Below, piece by piece: positions 1-11,249 of a stretch of DNA of 64,000 bases (the stretch's first letter is position 1; the number at the start of each line of letters is the position of its first letter). The position numbers and the translations under genes were made by a program. The stretch spans positions 124,001 through 188,000 of the forward strand of contig JADPYG010000002.1 in assembly GCA_017654735.1 (NCBI GenBank), written 5' to 3'. This DNA comes from Vishniacozyma victoriae. Its lineage: Eukaryota; Basidiomycota; Tremellomycetes; Tremellales; Bulleribasidiaceae. The notes under the pieces are model-generated. The model was given only the letters and a program-made list of their open reading frames with translations, made no database searches and was not told the origin of the DNA.

Positions 1-359
1 ATTGCGTACCCGCCCATCCACCCTTATAAGTCTCGATGCAGTAAGTCTCATCGTGATGGAAAAGGAAGTGCGTGAGTTGATTGATATGTACTGACTCCAT
101 GGGACCATGGTCGTCCTCCCAGCCATCCTTCTGTATGACAAGATTTCCTTCAGTCTCGAGATTGGGGGTGTAGGCGGTGGCCCCAATTGTATGTGTCTCG
201 CCGTCTTTGTCTGGGCCTGCTATCTCAGTATATCATGTATACACGTATCGATAGGAGCAACATACCGGAATAGAAGGTGAACATCACCCCGGTAACTTCA
301 GAACCCAATACACCAGAGACCGTTGCAGCCAGGGTGGAGAAAAAGTAGACGGGTCTCAT
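1..359 (-). CDS. Small secreted protein, paralogue A (3' part off the window)
   Basis: Reading leftwards from the ATG at 357-359, the protein begins MRPVYFFSTLAATVSGVLGS, a short hydrophobic stretch ending in small residues that looks like a signal peptide. A 46-nt intron (220-265, GTATGT...GATAG) splits a glycine-region codon. The second exon stays open to base 1, so the C-terminus is missing. No known domain was recognised. It resembles the next gene at 1212-1623: both carry a K-D/G-rich stretch, then the block (E/K)SVHI, then an aromatic/charged stretch and YC. The natural reading is a small secreted protein family with a tandem copy. Function is unknown. An upstream in-frame ATG at 425 would add 22 residues before the hydrophobic segment and bury the signal peptide, so the start at 359 is preferred. 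Confidence 0.6.
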
Positions 360-1211
360 CGTGTCAGATGTATATGCGGTTGGGCTTGGGATAGTAAAGT
401 AATAATTGATTGTTAGATATACCAATTGCTTTGACTGTTAAATATATCTGCATCGAAAGGTCGGTGGCCGCTTATATGGGTATCGTCCTGTAGACTCCTC
501 AAAGTCCTCGTTGTCAAGGGGGAGAGCGTCAAGTGCCACTACCTTTGTGCATGATCCACAGATTGAAAGGCCAAGGGGGCATTGGTCAATTGATTAAAGG
601 ATCGGATCTCCCCTATACTCCCCTATAGGGATTTGAGGGTGAGACCGGCTCCACCTTTCATGAGAAGTCCTATCCATCGTCATATATCATGATGATCTGG
701 GGATCAGGAGGTGATACAAGACAGCGGACACCTGGAGATGTAAGGATTGCTAAGTTTGTGATGTTTCAGCCCCCTAATCGATAAGCAGTTAGCACTACTT
801 CCCCCTTAGTAGCAGTCTGTGATGAAACTATCTCACACGATGCCGTGATTGAACAGGAGTCTCAAGCCGCCTTGCTTCGGTTCCCTCTCTTGGTCCTGTA
901 TGTTCCGCTATTTCAACTCATGGTTTATAAATCTGCACATGCATGACACTTACTCCAGCCTACTACAGCTACCGCCATATGGATGTGGTTCTCCTATCTC
1001 AACACTCCCAGACTTGATCAGCCGGCGGCTCGGGCATAAAAGGGCCATATGAGCAAAATCCCTTACCATGTCAGGAGGTGAACTTATGGCAAGCGTCTCT
1101 GAACCCGATGTGACTCAGCTCACCATAATGACTCGAGCGGAATTTGGAGATCCATGAGGAGGTCGATTATGACCACCTAAGACTGAATCCTGGACTTCAT
1201 TGTGAGCCTTG
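360..1211. other. Intergenic stretch between the two secreted-protein genes
   Basis: No convincing gene was seen on either strand; the open frames are short and lack splice-consistent extension. It holds the promoter of paralogue A (AT-rich, just above 360) and the 3' flank of paralogue B. At about 649-664 lies GCTCCACCTTTCATGA, which resembles the inverted-repeat arms found at 57-60 kb. Confidence 0.5.
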
Positions 1212-1623
1212 TCAAGTAATTTGGAACAACTCAGAATCGTCTTTCTCAGTGTCCAAATTCTGGCCCATTGTTGGATACGCAGAGCAATCGTTTGTGGAAA
1301 AGGCCTGAACACAGTATCGACTATGATCATCACTATCCCAGAACGAGTCAATATGGACCGACTTGAGGTCGTCATCTCCCTTGGAAATCCAGGTGGATTT
1401 GGTGTTTGATGGATCATCTAGTGATGGATAATGTATTGCTACGATATCTTTTGGTCCAACCACCATTCTCTTTCCCTTGAGTTCCGCCGTGACAGACGAT
1501 GTACACGGCGAGGCTATTCATGACAGGGACTAACTTGGTTGAATAAGCCACGGTACCCGTCAGTCCGGATAAGTCGGGAAACGCGGCGGCTAAGAATGAC
1601 AATAGACAGACATGCTGCATCAT
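1212..1623 (-). CDS. Small secreted protein, paralogue B
   Basis: The start ATG is at 1621-1623, giving MMQHVCLLSFLAAAFPDLSG, a plausible signal peptide. A 43-nt intron (1514-1556, GTACCG...AATAG) joins the first exon in phase to an exon that runs to the stop at 1212, giving about 122 residues. The mature part contains VVGPKDIVAIHYPSLDD, a charged KGDDDLKSVHID block, RYC and a further Cys. The DLKSVHI...YC region aligns with PMESVHI...YC in paralogue A at 1-359, with similar spacing from the signal peptide, so I read the two as tandem paralogues. No catalytic motif was recognised. Few cysteines argue against a classical Cys-rich effector. The intron is short and its donor is not the commonest form, so the joint between exons is the least certain part. 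Confidence 0.6.
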
Positions 1624-1759
1624 GTTGTATGGTCTGATTTGGTTGATTTCGGTATAAGCGAGCTGAGTGTATCACAATGCGCATCGTTCAGTTTGAGACA
1701 TATACCCATATACCTTGCTCCCAGAGCTAGTGATATAATGAAATGACCCCAAGACAGGG

Positions 1760-2035
1760 CTAGCTGATTGGCGTTGGACTAACCTTGTTCACGGTTATCA
1801 TACTGATTAGCTCAAGGGGCATCCGCTGATCTGTCAGAGGAGTGAATCGCTCTGACATTGGTTCCAAGGGTGGAAAAATCATGCATGACCTTTGAAGCCA
1901 CCCCTCGGAATTACTGGCAATAATGTCTGCTGATGACTCGAGCATCAGGAGGTGCTCCAAGAAAGAAGTGAATGGAGGTGCAAGGGTTGACTGAGTCGCG
2001 ACATTTGAGCCCCCTGATTGGCGACGAGCTGACAT
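1760..2035 (-). CDS. Hypothetical small protein (weak)
   Basis: An open frame starting MSARRQSGGSNVATQS at 2035 runs to a stop at 1760. It may be cut by a splice donor near 1786 (GTTAGT), in which case the 3' exon is not identified. Composition looks coding (LEHLLMLESSADIIASN, PPLEPMSERFTPLTDQ) and no known domain was seen. It lies directly upstream of secreted paralogue B on the same strand. It could be an orphan gene or a chance frame. Confidence 0.3.
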   Translation of the reverse strand: MSARRQSGGSNVATQSTLAPPFTSFLEHLLMLESSADIIASNSEGWLQRSCMIFPPLEPMSERFTPLTDQRMPLELISMITVNKVSPTPIS

Positions 2036-2548
2036 TACGCTTTTGCGGGGGTAAATCAGCCTCAACAATCTGATCCTAGATACTGGACTATGGACTATGT
2101 ATACACATGATACTATAGGGCTACTTGCATGCATTTACGTTTTTACCAACCTCCCCTACCCACCTGATGAGATCCGCCACTGATGATACGCCAACTGCCA
2201 CTTTCCGCCGGAAACGTCACACCCTCCTTCCCAGTCCATCAACTCGAACTCTATACTCTGTCTCTTCATCTTATACATCACCGTTCATTACCTTTATCCA
2301 TTCCTATACTACTTCGTAGCCTGTAGATCTATCCGTAATCTGTCATCCTATCTCCTCGCGTCACGCCGACTGGCTTCTCCACGCCAGCTTCCTCTTTCAA
2401 CTTCGCTCAACCGCGCCCAACCGACTGCCTCACGTGACCCTCGTCTCGACTCGCGTGCCGGTACAGCTGTATACGAATTGTAGGATAGTATCTGGGTGTT
2501 TGGAATAGTAAAACAAGAAATTAGCAACGGAGAAAGGATCATAGTATC
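2036..2548. other. 5' flank of RAD6
   Basis: This stretch contains the promoter and 5' leader of RAD6, with pyrimidine-rich sequence from about 2125 to 2460. The short open frames here are not supported by splice signals or recognisable protein features. Confidence 0.4.
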
Positions 2549-3556
2549 ATGGTAAGTTGATTCACACCACTCTTTGTCAGCCATCACCTTCTCGTGACGG
2601 TCTACCCAAGCCCCACCCAACACACCCAGCAGCCCAAATGACTCCAATGATAACTGGTGGCCATTCGTCCCAGACTTCATCATCACTCCCCACCTTCTCC
2701 CCAACCCCCTCCCCCTCACCACCGCGTGACCCGCTAACTCCATAGTCTACCGCAGCTAAACGACGTCTCATTCGAGACTTTAAGCGACTCGCCAATGATC
2801 CGCCGGTCGGTATCAGTGGATCTCCTAATTCTGATAATATCATGATATGGAACGCTGTCATCTTTGGACCTCGTGAGTCTTGACCTTCTCAACCTTCGTT
2901 CCTTCACCACACTATACTCGTTCAATGCCTGGCCCTGCCTCGGGCTGGGGGTGTACTCTACTCGACTACCATACCTTGACTACCATATCACAACCTTCCG
3001 AGGTGCTGGAGCCGGTCCTTAGCGTATAGCATTCCCCACTACCTATGCCCCAACATTGACCCACCTCCCCACTGGACTACGCTGACGACCAGCTGAGACA
3101 CCCTTCGAAGACGGATCATTCCGCCTCACACTCACATTCACCGATTCGTACCCCACTCGACCCCCTGTCGTACGCTTTATCTCGCGCATGTTCCATCCAA
3201 ACATCTACGCAAATGGAGAACTCTGTTTGGATATTTTGCAGAATCGATGGAGTCCGACTTATGATGTGGCTGCGATATTGACGAGTGTGCAGAGTTTATT
3301 GAATGATCCCAATCCCGCTAGGTGAGTTGTATGAGACAGGTGTAAGGGGAATTGAAGCAGAGCTGATGTGCAGTCCCGCCAATGCAGAGGCTGCTCAGCT
3401 GTACAAGGATAATACCAAGGAGTACGAGCGTAGAGTCAAGGTAAGCTGGCTGTCTCTACTTGGGGAAGTAAAAAGCTGACATGGCAGCAAACGGTCGAAC
3501 AGTCCTGGGTGGATAATGGCCCAGAAGGTTCAGGGGACGCACCTATGGCGGAGTGA
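2549..3556 (+). CDS. RAD6: Ubiquitin-conjugating enzyme E2, Rad6/Ubc2
   Basis: Five exons encode about 166 residues. The first exon is only the ATG (2549-2551), followed at once by an intron (2552-2745). Exon 2 gives [20 protein letters not shown], the conserved Rad6 N-terminus. Further introns are at 2873-3092, 3322-3373 and 3441-3487. The UBC fold is complete: the FHPNIY motif, the catalytic cysteine in NGELCLDIL (about residue 88) and the [20 protein letters not shown] helix. The tail ends in a short acidic stretch ([12 protein letters not shown]) and lacks the long polyacidic tail of budding yeast. The family monoubiquitinates histone H2B (with Bre1) and PCNA (with Rad18), and works with Ubr1 in N-end-rule turnover; it acts in nucleus and cytosol. 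The first two introns are long for this window (194 and 220 nt). Confidence 0.95.
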
Positions 3557-3867
3557 CCGACCGGTACAGTCAACTCTGCCATCTGCCATATTGTTCATCC
3601 AATCTTATAGTGACGCCTTTATACCATCATCTCTTTCCGTTCCTAGTATCGCCATGTATCATTTCATCATGTCTGCCGTAGAGTCCTAGTCTAGTCGACA
3701 CTGTCCCATGTACTATAGACTGAAACCACGTGTTACTGTTAAATGCTGTTAAATTACCTTTAGGTGACGCGACTTCTTTAGACGCGTCAATCAAGGAAGG
3801 AATCTCATGTCGACTTTCTCTTCCTTCTCTATCGTCAACTACATTCTCTTTTTTTCTTCATACAGCA
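3557..3867. other. RAD6 3' end and SCC3 promoter/leader
   Basis: RAD6 and SCC3 are co-directional and about 310 bp apart. The last 50 bases before the SCC3 ATG are a strong pyrimidine tract (CTTCTCTATCG...TTTTTTTCTTC) typical of fungal promoters and leaders. An in-frame ATG at 3730 exists, but the residues it would add do not look like protein. Confidence 0.4.
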
Positions 3868-6800
3868 ATGTCAAACGATATAGCAGAACCGAGAAGAACA
3901 GGAAGAGAGAGGAAACAGGTAGAGAAGTTTGAACCGAAACGTAAGCTACTCTAAGCGTGTATTGAGGATAGGCTGATCGATCAGGAAATCAAAATGTAAA
4001 AGGCAAAGGTCGAGCAGTCGATAATCAAGACGTACGTGACATCCCTGATATTCAGCTGATTTGCAGAGTGATGAAGATGGTGAAGACGAGTCGAGCGAAG
4101 AGGATGATGGGTCCGAGGAGGAAGATCATCGTCCAGCACCCAAGAAAGCTAAACGAGTGGTGAATGGTACCAAGAAGGCTAAGGCAGCTACTGCACCTGC
4201 GCCCAAAAGACCGAGGAAACAAGCAGCTCCACCGAATGGGGAAGTTGGACCTGCTGAGGTTCAGGGGGAGAATTTCAAGACGGATTCTGCTTTCTTTAGT
4301 AAGTGTCTTCAATCCCTTTCCTTCCTCATTTCCCTTCCTTCCTTGACTGCATTTTCTTTGGGTACTGGGCTGATGATAGATGCTCTACTATCCGCTGATA
4401 TCGCCCTCGCGCCGCTCGTCGAAGACTGGGTCGAGAATTACCAAACGACCACCAATGATGACGTATCTGAGAGAGCTGCTGTTCATGAATTGATCCTCTT
4501 TGTGATTCGAGCTTGTGGATTGGCGGCGGATGTCACGGAGGATGAAGCTATGGATGTGGATGGTGTCCCTCAGGCCGTTGACACCATACAGGAAGAGAGT
4601 GTCAGGGTAAGCTTCTGAGCGTTGCTGGATGTAATGCATAAGCTGACGAACAGGTCGCCGCCGCCGCATACCCCTTGATATCAAAGACCAAAACCCTTAA
4701 ACCATTCAAAAACAACCTCGATCTATTCGTTTCTCTCCTCATCAAGACTATGGCAATCTCTGATACACTTTACGAAGAAGCCGAAACCACAACCCATACC
4801 CTCCCATTAATCTCAATCCTCCTAACATGGCTCAATACAATGTCATCATCCCCCCTCCGACCCATTCGACATACCTCCACCTATATCGCGCTTCAAATCG
4901 TCACGGAGCTATGTGTTCAGGCTGGGGATATCAGTAAGGAATTAAATTTGAAGCAGAGGCAAAAGGATATGGAGGCTAAGAAAGGTGGAGTTGGACCTGC
5001 TTTCCAGAAGAAGATGAAGGAGGCGGAGGCCAAGGTTAAGGAGGTTCACGGGAAGAAGGTTAGGTTGGAGGAGATCATGAAGGATAGCTTTGATACGTGA
5101 GTAGCTGTCGGACCCTCTGAGGTAATTGAGCTGACGAGTAGGCTATTTGTGCACCGAGTCAGGGATGCCGACCCGAACATCAGGACTGATTGCTTGAAAG
5201 AGCTGGGTGTTTGGGTTCGAAAATACCCAGACCTATACACTGGTAATTCGTTCTTGCAATACCTCAGCCGAGGAACCAATGATCCCGTACGCCTTTCTGC
5301 TATTTTACAGCTCAAGCTGACTTGCAGAACTCCCATGCCCGCCTAGAAGCTGTCAAGGCATTCGCATCCCTTCTCTCGAAAGACGCATTCATCACCAACG
5401 CCCGAACCAACATTATGCGAATCTCGTCTCGCCTCATCGAGATCTCTCTCCGAGATGTCGATACCAATGTCCGTATTCACGCACTCAAGGCACTGGCACT
5501 ACTCGACAAGACTGGTGTACTCCAAGATGAAGATGATGATCAACGAAATCGAGTTGTCAGGGTGGTATTCGACCAGGAACCACGAGTACGAAGAGCTGTT
5601 GGAGAATTCGTTAAAGGTCTCTTGGCTGAGAAAGTGGAAGGTCTTGAATCTACCTGGTCAGCTGTTAAAGGTACCAAGAAGAAGAGAGGATCCAAGATTT
5701 CCGAAAAGGATATGAGGACCTATCTCGGTTGGAAGGCTTTAGCGACAATGTTGGTCGAGACCTACCACGAGCTCGATTCGAGGGAAGTTGGAACTTCGAC
5801 TGCTCCCAGTGTACCGGTCTCTGTATCGATGGGCAGGGCTACTGCTGCTGTCGAAGCTCTACGAGGATCAATCGAGGGTCTATCAGATTGGCACGAGTTG
5901 GTCGATTATCTATTACTCGATCATTCAACTGGGGATCAGGATATGTGGTTATTGGAAGATGAGGAGGAAGATTTCATGATTCAAGTCTTGATTGCTTGTA
6001 TCAGGGCTGATGCTGCTGAGGATGTAAGTCTCTTGTACTTGTTGAGAATGGGAGGCTGATGAGCAGGAGGAAAATCGAGATGAGCAGACTAAAGCGCTTA
6101 TGAAGGTCTACCCTAGATTGTTGTCGAAACATCAGGCGGATGTTGGTAGGATGAGCGCACTGCTCATGATTCCTTCTCAGATGAATTTGGGGTTGTACCT
6201 CGATATGCGAATGACCAGTGTAAGCTGCGGTCTTTCCATCCGTAACGCAAAGCTGACAGACAGGCCTACGACAGCTTATGGGACGACATCATCAAGCAAT
6301 TCCTCCAACATACCGATCAAACGGTCCTCACCTCAGCTATTCAAGCCATCAATGAACTCACCCTCAACACCTCTCTTTCCAACAACAATACAGCAAAACT
6401 TAACGAGCTCACCGAATCCCTCTTTGCGTCCTTGAGAGACGCGATAAACGGTCAAGACGTCTCGAGCATGTCGATTGATGATGAGGAAGTCGTCACCATT
6501 CAAGCTATCTTATTAAGGCTTACTTTGTTGGGAAAGAGTAGGGATATCACTGAAGTGATGGAAGATGAGGAAGGAGGGCAGAGTAGCGGTTGGGAGATCG
6601 TTTGTGCTTTTGCCGAACGTGGGGAATTACCTTATAAAGATGAAGCCAAGGTAAGTCCTTCTCTCACTGACCAAGGTGGAGCTGATGATAGATTATCGAA
6701 TATGCTATCCAAGCTGTTTTCTTACATCTTACCTGGATGTTCAAGGGCTTTACTGTTGAAGATAAAGATGATCCAGTCAAGATCTTAGCGTTGAATGAGA

Positions 6801-8193
6801 AAAGGGATCGAGCCGTCGAGATCTTCCAGAAACTCGCTTTGAAGGAATTATCAAATGCCCCAATCTCGGTCAAACGTCAGGTAAGCTAGTTTAGGCGGCT
6901 CTTCAAAATAGCTGACAGTTAGGCATTCATTGCATACGTTAATGTCCACATCTTATTTTCGTCGAAATCCGAGAATGCCCTCCCCGCAGCTCAGGCTTGT
7001 CCACTGGTCATGCCTAGTGAGATCCAATCGAGATTGGGTGGCGCATTCCAAGCTGCCGTCGAACGATATGCTACGGATAAGGATTTTAACGGGGAAGAGG
7101 AATCTCAAGCTGATAATGACGGTAAGCTTTCCAGACCGAAGGCTGGGCGCGAAGCTGATGATTAGACTTTTCACCCGAGAAAGCAAGTTCCGAAATCCAA
7201 TTCCTCCAGCTCGTAGCTGTTTTCGTCGGTGCTATACGATGTGGTGTCCTCGATTCGGATCATGCTAAGGAACCTCTGGCTCATTGTGGGAGGTTTGGAG
7301 CTACTTATGATGCTGTCGTCAAGAAACTTGTGGATGTGCTGAGGGATGAGGGGATCTATAATAGGGATTCAGATACTGTTGTTGCTATCTCTGTCGAAGC
7401 TCTTCAAGCTGTAAGCTTCTTCGTACTTATGCAGACGTAAGCTGATAAACAGTCATTCAATTTCTTCCTCGATACCGAGGCATTGGAACCGACCGCTCCC
7501 CTCGTTCTTGCCAAGCTACTAGCATCCGCATTTACGATCCACGGAAACCACTTTACTGTCCTCAAACACCTTCACCCCAACGACGCCCAGGACTTCCATA
7601 CCGAATCCATCGAAGCGGCATTCGCAAAGGTCTCTACATATGTTAAGCAAGAACGACAGGCAACTAGAAAAGATGGGAAAGCCCTCTATGCCAGAAAACG
7701 AGCTCAAGTCTTGACCATCTTTAAATGCCTTATCCAACTCCTCGGACCAGTCAACGGACGAGGTGCACTCAATATCAAAAGTGAGATGGAGAATGGGTTG
7801 AGAGAGATTGGAATTGAAGTCTCTGGAAATAGAATGTGGGAGGGATATAGGGCTTATGAGAAACGATTAGTCTTGATTGCTAGTAAGGATAGTAATATCC
7901 GAGCTGGGGCTGCTAGAGTTGTCGAGGGACTAGAACATGAACAGGAAGTAGAGCGAGAGGGGACAGAAATTGGATCACCTACCCCCCGAGCTGCTGGTGA
8001 AGAGGTGGAAGTGGAATTACCTGATTTGGATGATGAGGAAGAAGTAGATCCGGCAGAAGGGATGGATTTCGATCTAGGTGATCTCGAGAATGGGGATGAG
8101 GAGGAAGAGGAGCCAGTAACTCCTTCGAATGGAAAGAGGAGGTCAGTCGCTGGTTCAGAGAGACCTTATAAGAAATCGAAATCAAGGAAGTGA
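3868..8193 (+). CDS. SCC3: Cohesin subunit Scc3/Psc3 (STAG/SA family)
   Basis: A large gene of a dozen or more exons encodes roughly 1,200 residues. The start MSNDIAEPRRTGRERKQ follows a pyrimidine tract. The N-terminus is basic then acidic (SDEDGEDESSEEDD, KKAKRVVNGTKKAK), as in SA proteins. The STAG domain follows (AALLSADIALAPLVEDWVEN onward). The diagnostic stromalin conserved domain is at about residues 345-430: LFVHRVRDADPNIR, KELGVWVRKYPDL, FLQYLSRGTND. The rest is helical HEAT-like repeat with an acidic, then basic C-terminus (LDDEEEVDPAEGMDF...KKSKSRK). Scc3 is the HEAT subunit that binds the Scc1 kleisin of the cohesin ring and is needed for DNA loading and sister-chromatid cohesion. 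Introns are short with clear CTGAC branch sites. Its 3' end faces TUL1 convergently about 145 bp away. Confidence 0.9.
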
Positions 8194-8337
8194 GATTGGA
8201 GTAGAGGTGGTCGGTTGTAATATGCCTGTTTTTTGTATATTTAGAAAAACCATCGATTTCTTTTGGGCTTTACAGTACATCAAGATTGAAAATGCATGCA
8301 AGAATGTATATAGTATCGATACAACAATTTATAATAG

Positions 8338-11059
8338 CTACAAAGGAGGTAAACTCCTCTTACACAATGGGCATATCGTCTAATTTCATCAGTATCATTA
8401 CATTGAAAGAAAGAGACATACCTTGATAGCAAGCCACTGAGCAAGACACCTAGTATGAAACAAATGATGACATGGAGCTACCGCATAACTCCTCTTTCTA
8501 TTCATCCCAAGTAAGACCTCAGAAGAAGGTCCGGGGGTGGTATCAACTTCTTCCATACAGATTGAACATGTTTTCTCTTCGATTGATAAACTTGCTTGAG
8601 CTTCCGGGTCGGATTCAGAGGAAGATTTGGAATCGAGAAGAGGATGGTAATTGTATGAATCTGCTGGTTGGAACTGGTCATTAGTGATAGCTCTTGTCTG
8701 GGGAAGGTGGTATGTACTCTTGCTGGAAGACTGCTAGTTAGTATTTGAACATGATGAGTGTGAGAGGACATACAAGAAAGCAGGTCCAAATCGTTCTTGA
8801 GCGAGCAATATCCCAATTTGGAAGCCTAACCAAATAGACAAAACCCAAACCCAAGGAGTAGTATTGACAAAGAAGATATTATCGGGACATGCGAAGATGT
8901 CTGTCATCAGCATCCACCATTTGGGAGAGACTAGACGTACAGAGAGGTAATCCCAGCCTGGCGAGACTTGTGCCAAGAATGAAAGTGTGATCGAAAGCAC
9001 CAATCGTACCCCTCATTGCATTCCTGTAAATTTGCGGGACCCAAAATCCATATAGTGCAAAGAGGAAGAATGGGACGACCGAGGGTAAGAAGGCGACATG
9101 TAGGAATACGAGGAATGCGATGATTCCACCGATCACTGAGGGTCAGCTCATCATCCCTTTCAGAATGCCGTTGATGAGTGGACCTACACCTGATTCCTGG
9201 GTGATTGAAGAAGAATTCTCGGAATGTTGGTCCGTTATCCACCGGTACTGCTACCGTCGTAGGTGTTGTTGGAGTTGTACCTGGAGTTGTTGCAGTTCCT
9301 TCGACTGCAGGCGCTGTAGGGACAGGTGCCGGACGGACTCGTGCAGGAGCGGGAGGCGTGACCCTCTCAGGCGCCTGGATAGCATGTAACATCAAGCAGT
9401 ACCGCTATTCATCAGCTTGGTTCACGACAAGTAGCTAAACTCACCGAAGCAAAGATGACTGCGCTGCAGAACCCAAAGAACCCTGGGACTAGTAGTGCGA
9501 TACTAGCTTTGTTGTCGCTCAATAGACCCATGACGACATGTGCGCTGAATATCCAGGAATCGGAAACACCGAAAATGACCATTGTCCAAACTGATATTCC
9601 TGATAATACAGATGGAGTTCGGGTCGATTCCATCTGTCGAACAAGCAGGAGGAGGAGAGCTAGCTGAATAGCTCCTGAGAATGTTGCGTCTATCATCAGC
9701 TTGTCCCTTGAGAGGAATGAGGAGCTTACAGTTTATTGACTTTCGCCAGAAATCGTCTATACGTACACCTTTTCCTTTTTCGAATCCGATGGCTACTCCA
9801 CATTGATCGGCTACTATTACTCCACCGAGTCCTACGCCGTCCCAGTAATTAGGTGGTCGGGGTAGACTTAGTCTGATCCCGGTTGGGCGGAGTAATTCCT
9901 CTTCATACCGCTCCAGCTCGAGGGGGGATGTACCGTGAGGTAAAGGTGGGACTGTCATGTAGACCAAGATAGGACATGATGTGAGTGTGGAAGCTATTTG
10001 TTAGCTTTCCAAAAGTTGTTAGGATCTGAATAGCTCACTATCCTCTTTGGCATCCATCAAGAGCAGATTCTCCTGTTGATGCTTGAGCTCCTTCTCCATT
10101 TCCAGCAACACTACCCTCGTAGCCAAATCATGTTCTTCCTCATTCTCAAATAGTGTCGGTATACGCCTTATATCCACCCTTTTCCCCTCTGGCATCCCAA
10201 ACATCCGATACGTTCCATTCCTGATATGATGTAACCCTAATACCTCATATTCGATTTCCCTCTTATCCCCTTCTACTTCTTCTCCATCTACTACTTGGAA
10301 TAGAGGTGGACTATCGGCAAAGAGGGTGATACCGCCTTTAACCCATGTCCATCCGTTGTATGTTGTATTCTGGTGTCCGTCACTGTCTAGTATGAACCGT
10401 TCTTTTAGGTTGAAATCGAATCGATTGGTTGATGCCCAGTCCCATGATCCTTTTAATTCCTCTGCTAATGTCTCATTCCAGCTGGATGTATTCAGGTTTG
10501 GTGTACGAGTATCTGCGAAGAATGTAGTGGTTTCAGGTTGGGATGTGGAAATGAGGGACAGGGGAGTAGCGACTGCGTGACGGTAGAAGCCCGTGATATT
10601 GGTAAAGAACGGGCCTTGTACCGGTGGGTGGTCGTATTGGCTAGGCATAATCCTTTCTGGTCTAAGCACCGGTACGGCAGACTACCATCAGCTTGATCAA
10701 ACTCGTCGGCATGATTGAGCTACCTCGGTCCAATTACTAGACGTCCCATTCAACCATCCCCTATATTCCTCCAGACTCTGCCTAGCGACATCCAGCTCCG
10801 TCACCCTCGGCACGATCTTTCCATCCTCATCAATAGCAATCGGCTGAGGCACATTATTGTTCCCAGACATGAAGAAGAAGAATGCCGTCAAGAAAAGCAT
10901 AGAACCAATATTCGGGCGAGGTGGGGGAGGAGCGATGAACGTCCCTGGAGGTATGGGCGTTGGGGGTGCGAGACTTGCTGGCGCTGTCCGTGGTGAGCGA
11001 GGTGATGTGGGCGGTCCAGTCGGATCTCCCGCTGGTGCCGGGGGTGTTGGGTCCGACAT
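8338..11059 (-). CDS. TUL1: Transmembrane RING ubiquitin ligase Tul1/Dsc1
   Basis: A multi-exon minus-strand gene. The start MSDPTPPAPAGDPTG (ATG 11057-11059) is chosen over an upstream in-frame ATG at 11260 because the latter adds non-conserved residues. A proline-rich N-tail leads to one membrane segment (SMLFLTAFFFFMSG), then a large luminal region with several NxT/S sites. A multi-pass block begins ATFSGAIQLALLLLLVRQME, followed by VWTMVIFGVSDSWIFSAHVVMGLL. The C-terminal RING is in the last exons: CSICMEEVD, APCHHLFHTRCLAQWL and CPLCKRSLPPL, ending LPPL as in yeast Tul1. Tul1/Dsc1 is the E3 of the Dsc complex in Golgi/endosome membranes. It handles membrane-protein quality control and, in several fungi, activation of the SREBP-type sterol factor. 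A proline/threonine-rich cytosolic loop (PTAPAVEGTATTPGTTPTTPTT) sits between membrane segments. Confidence 0.9.
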
Positions 11060-11249
11060 GTTGCCCTGTGATGTATGTATGAGAGTGTATGGAATATATG
11101 CAACAATGGAAGTTGATCTTGATGACGCGAGAAGGAGTTGATTCCTGTCATACTCGGAGACCGTCTTTGGGTGCCTTGGGTACTGAGGACTATGCATATG
11201 ATGATAGTTACAATGGGCAGAAGCATACAACAAGAGAATTAATACAGCA

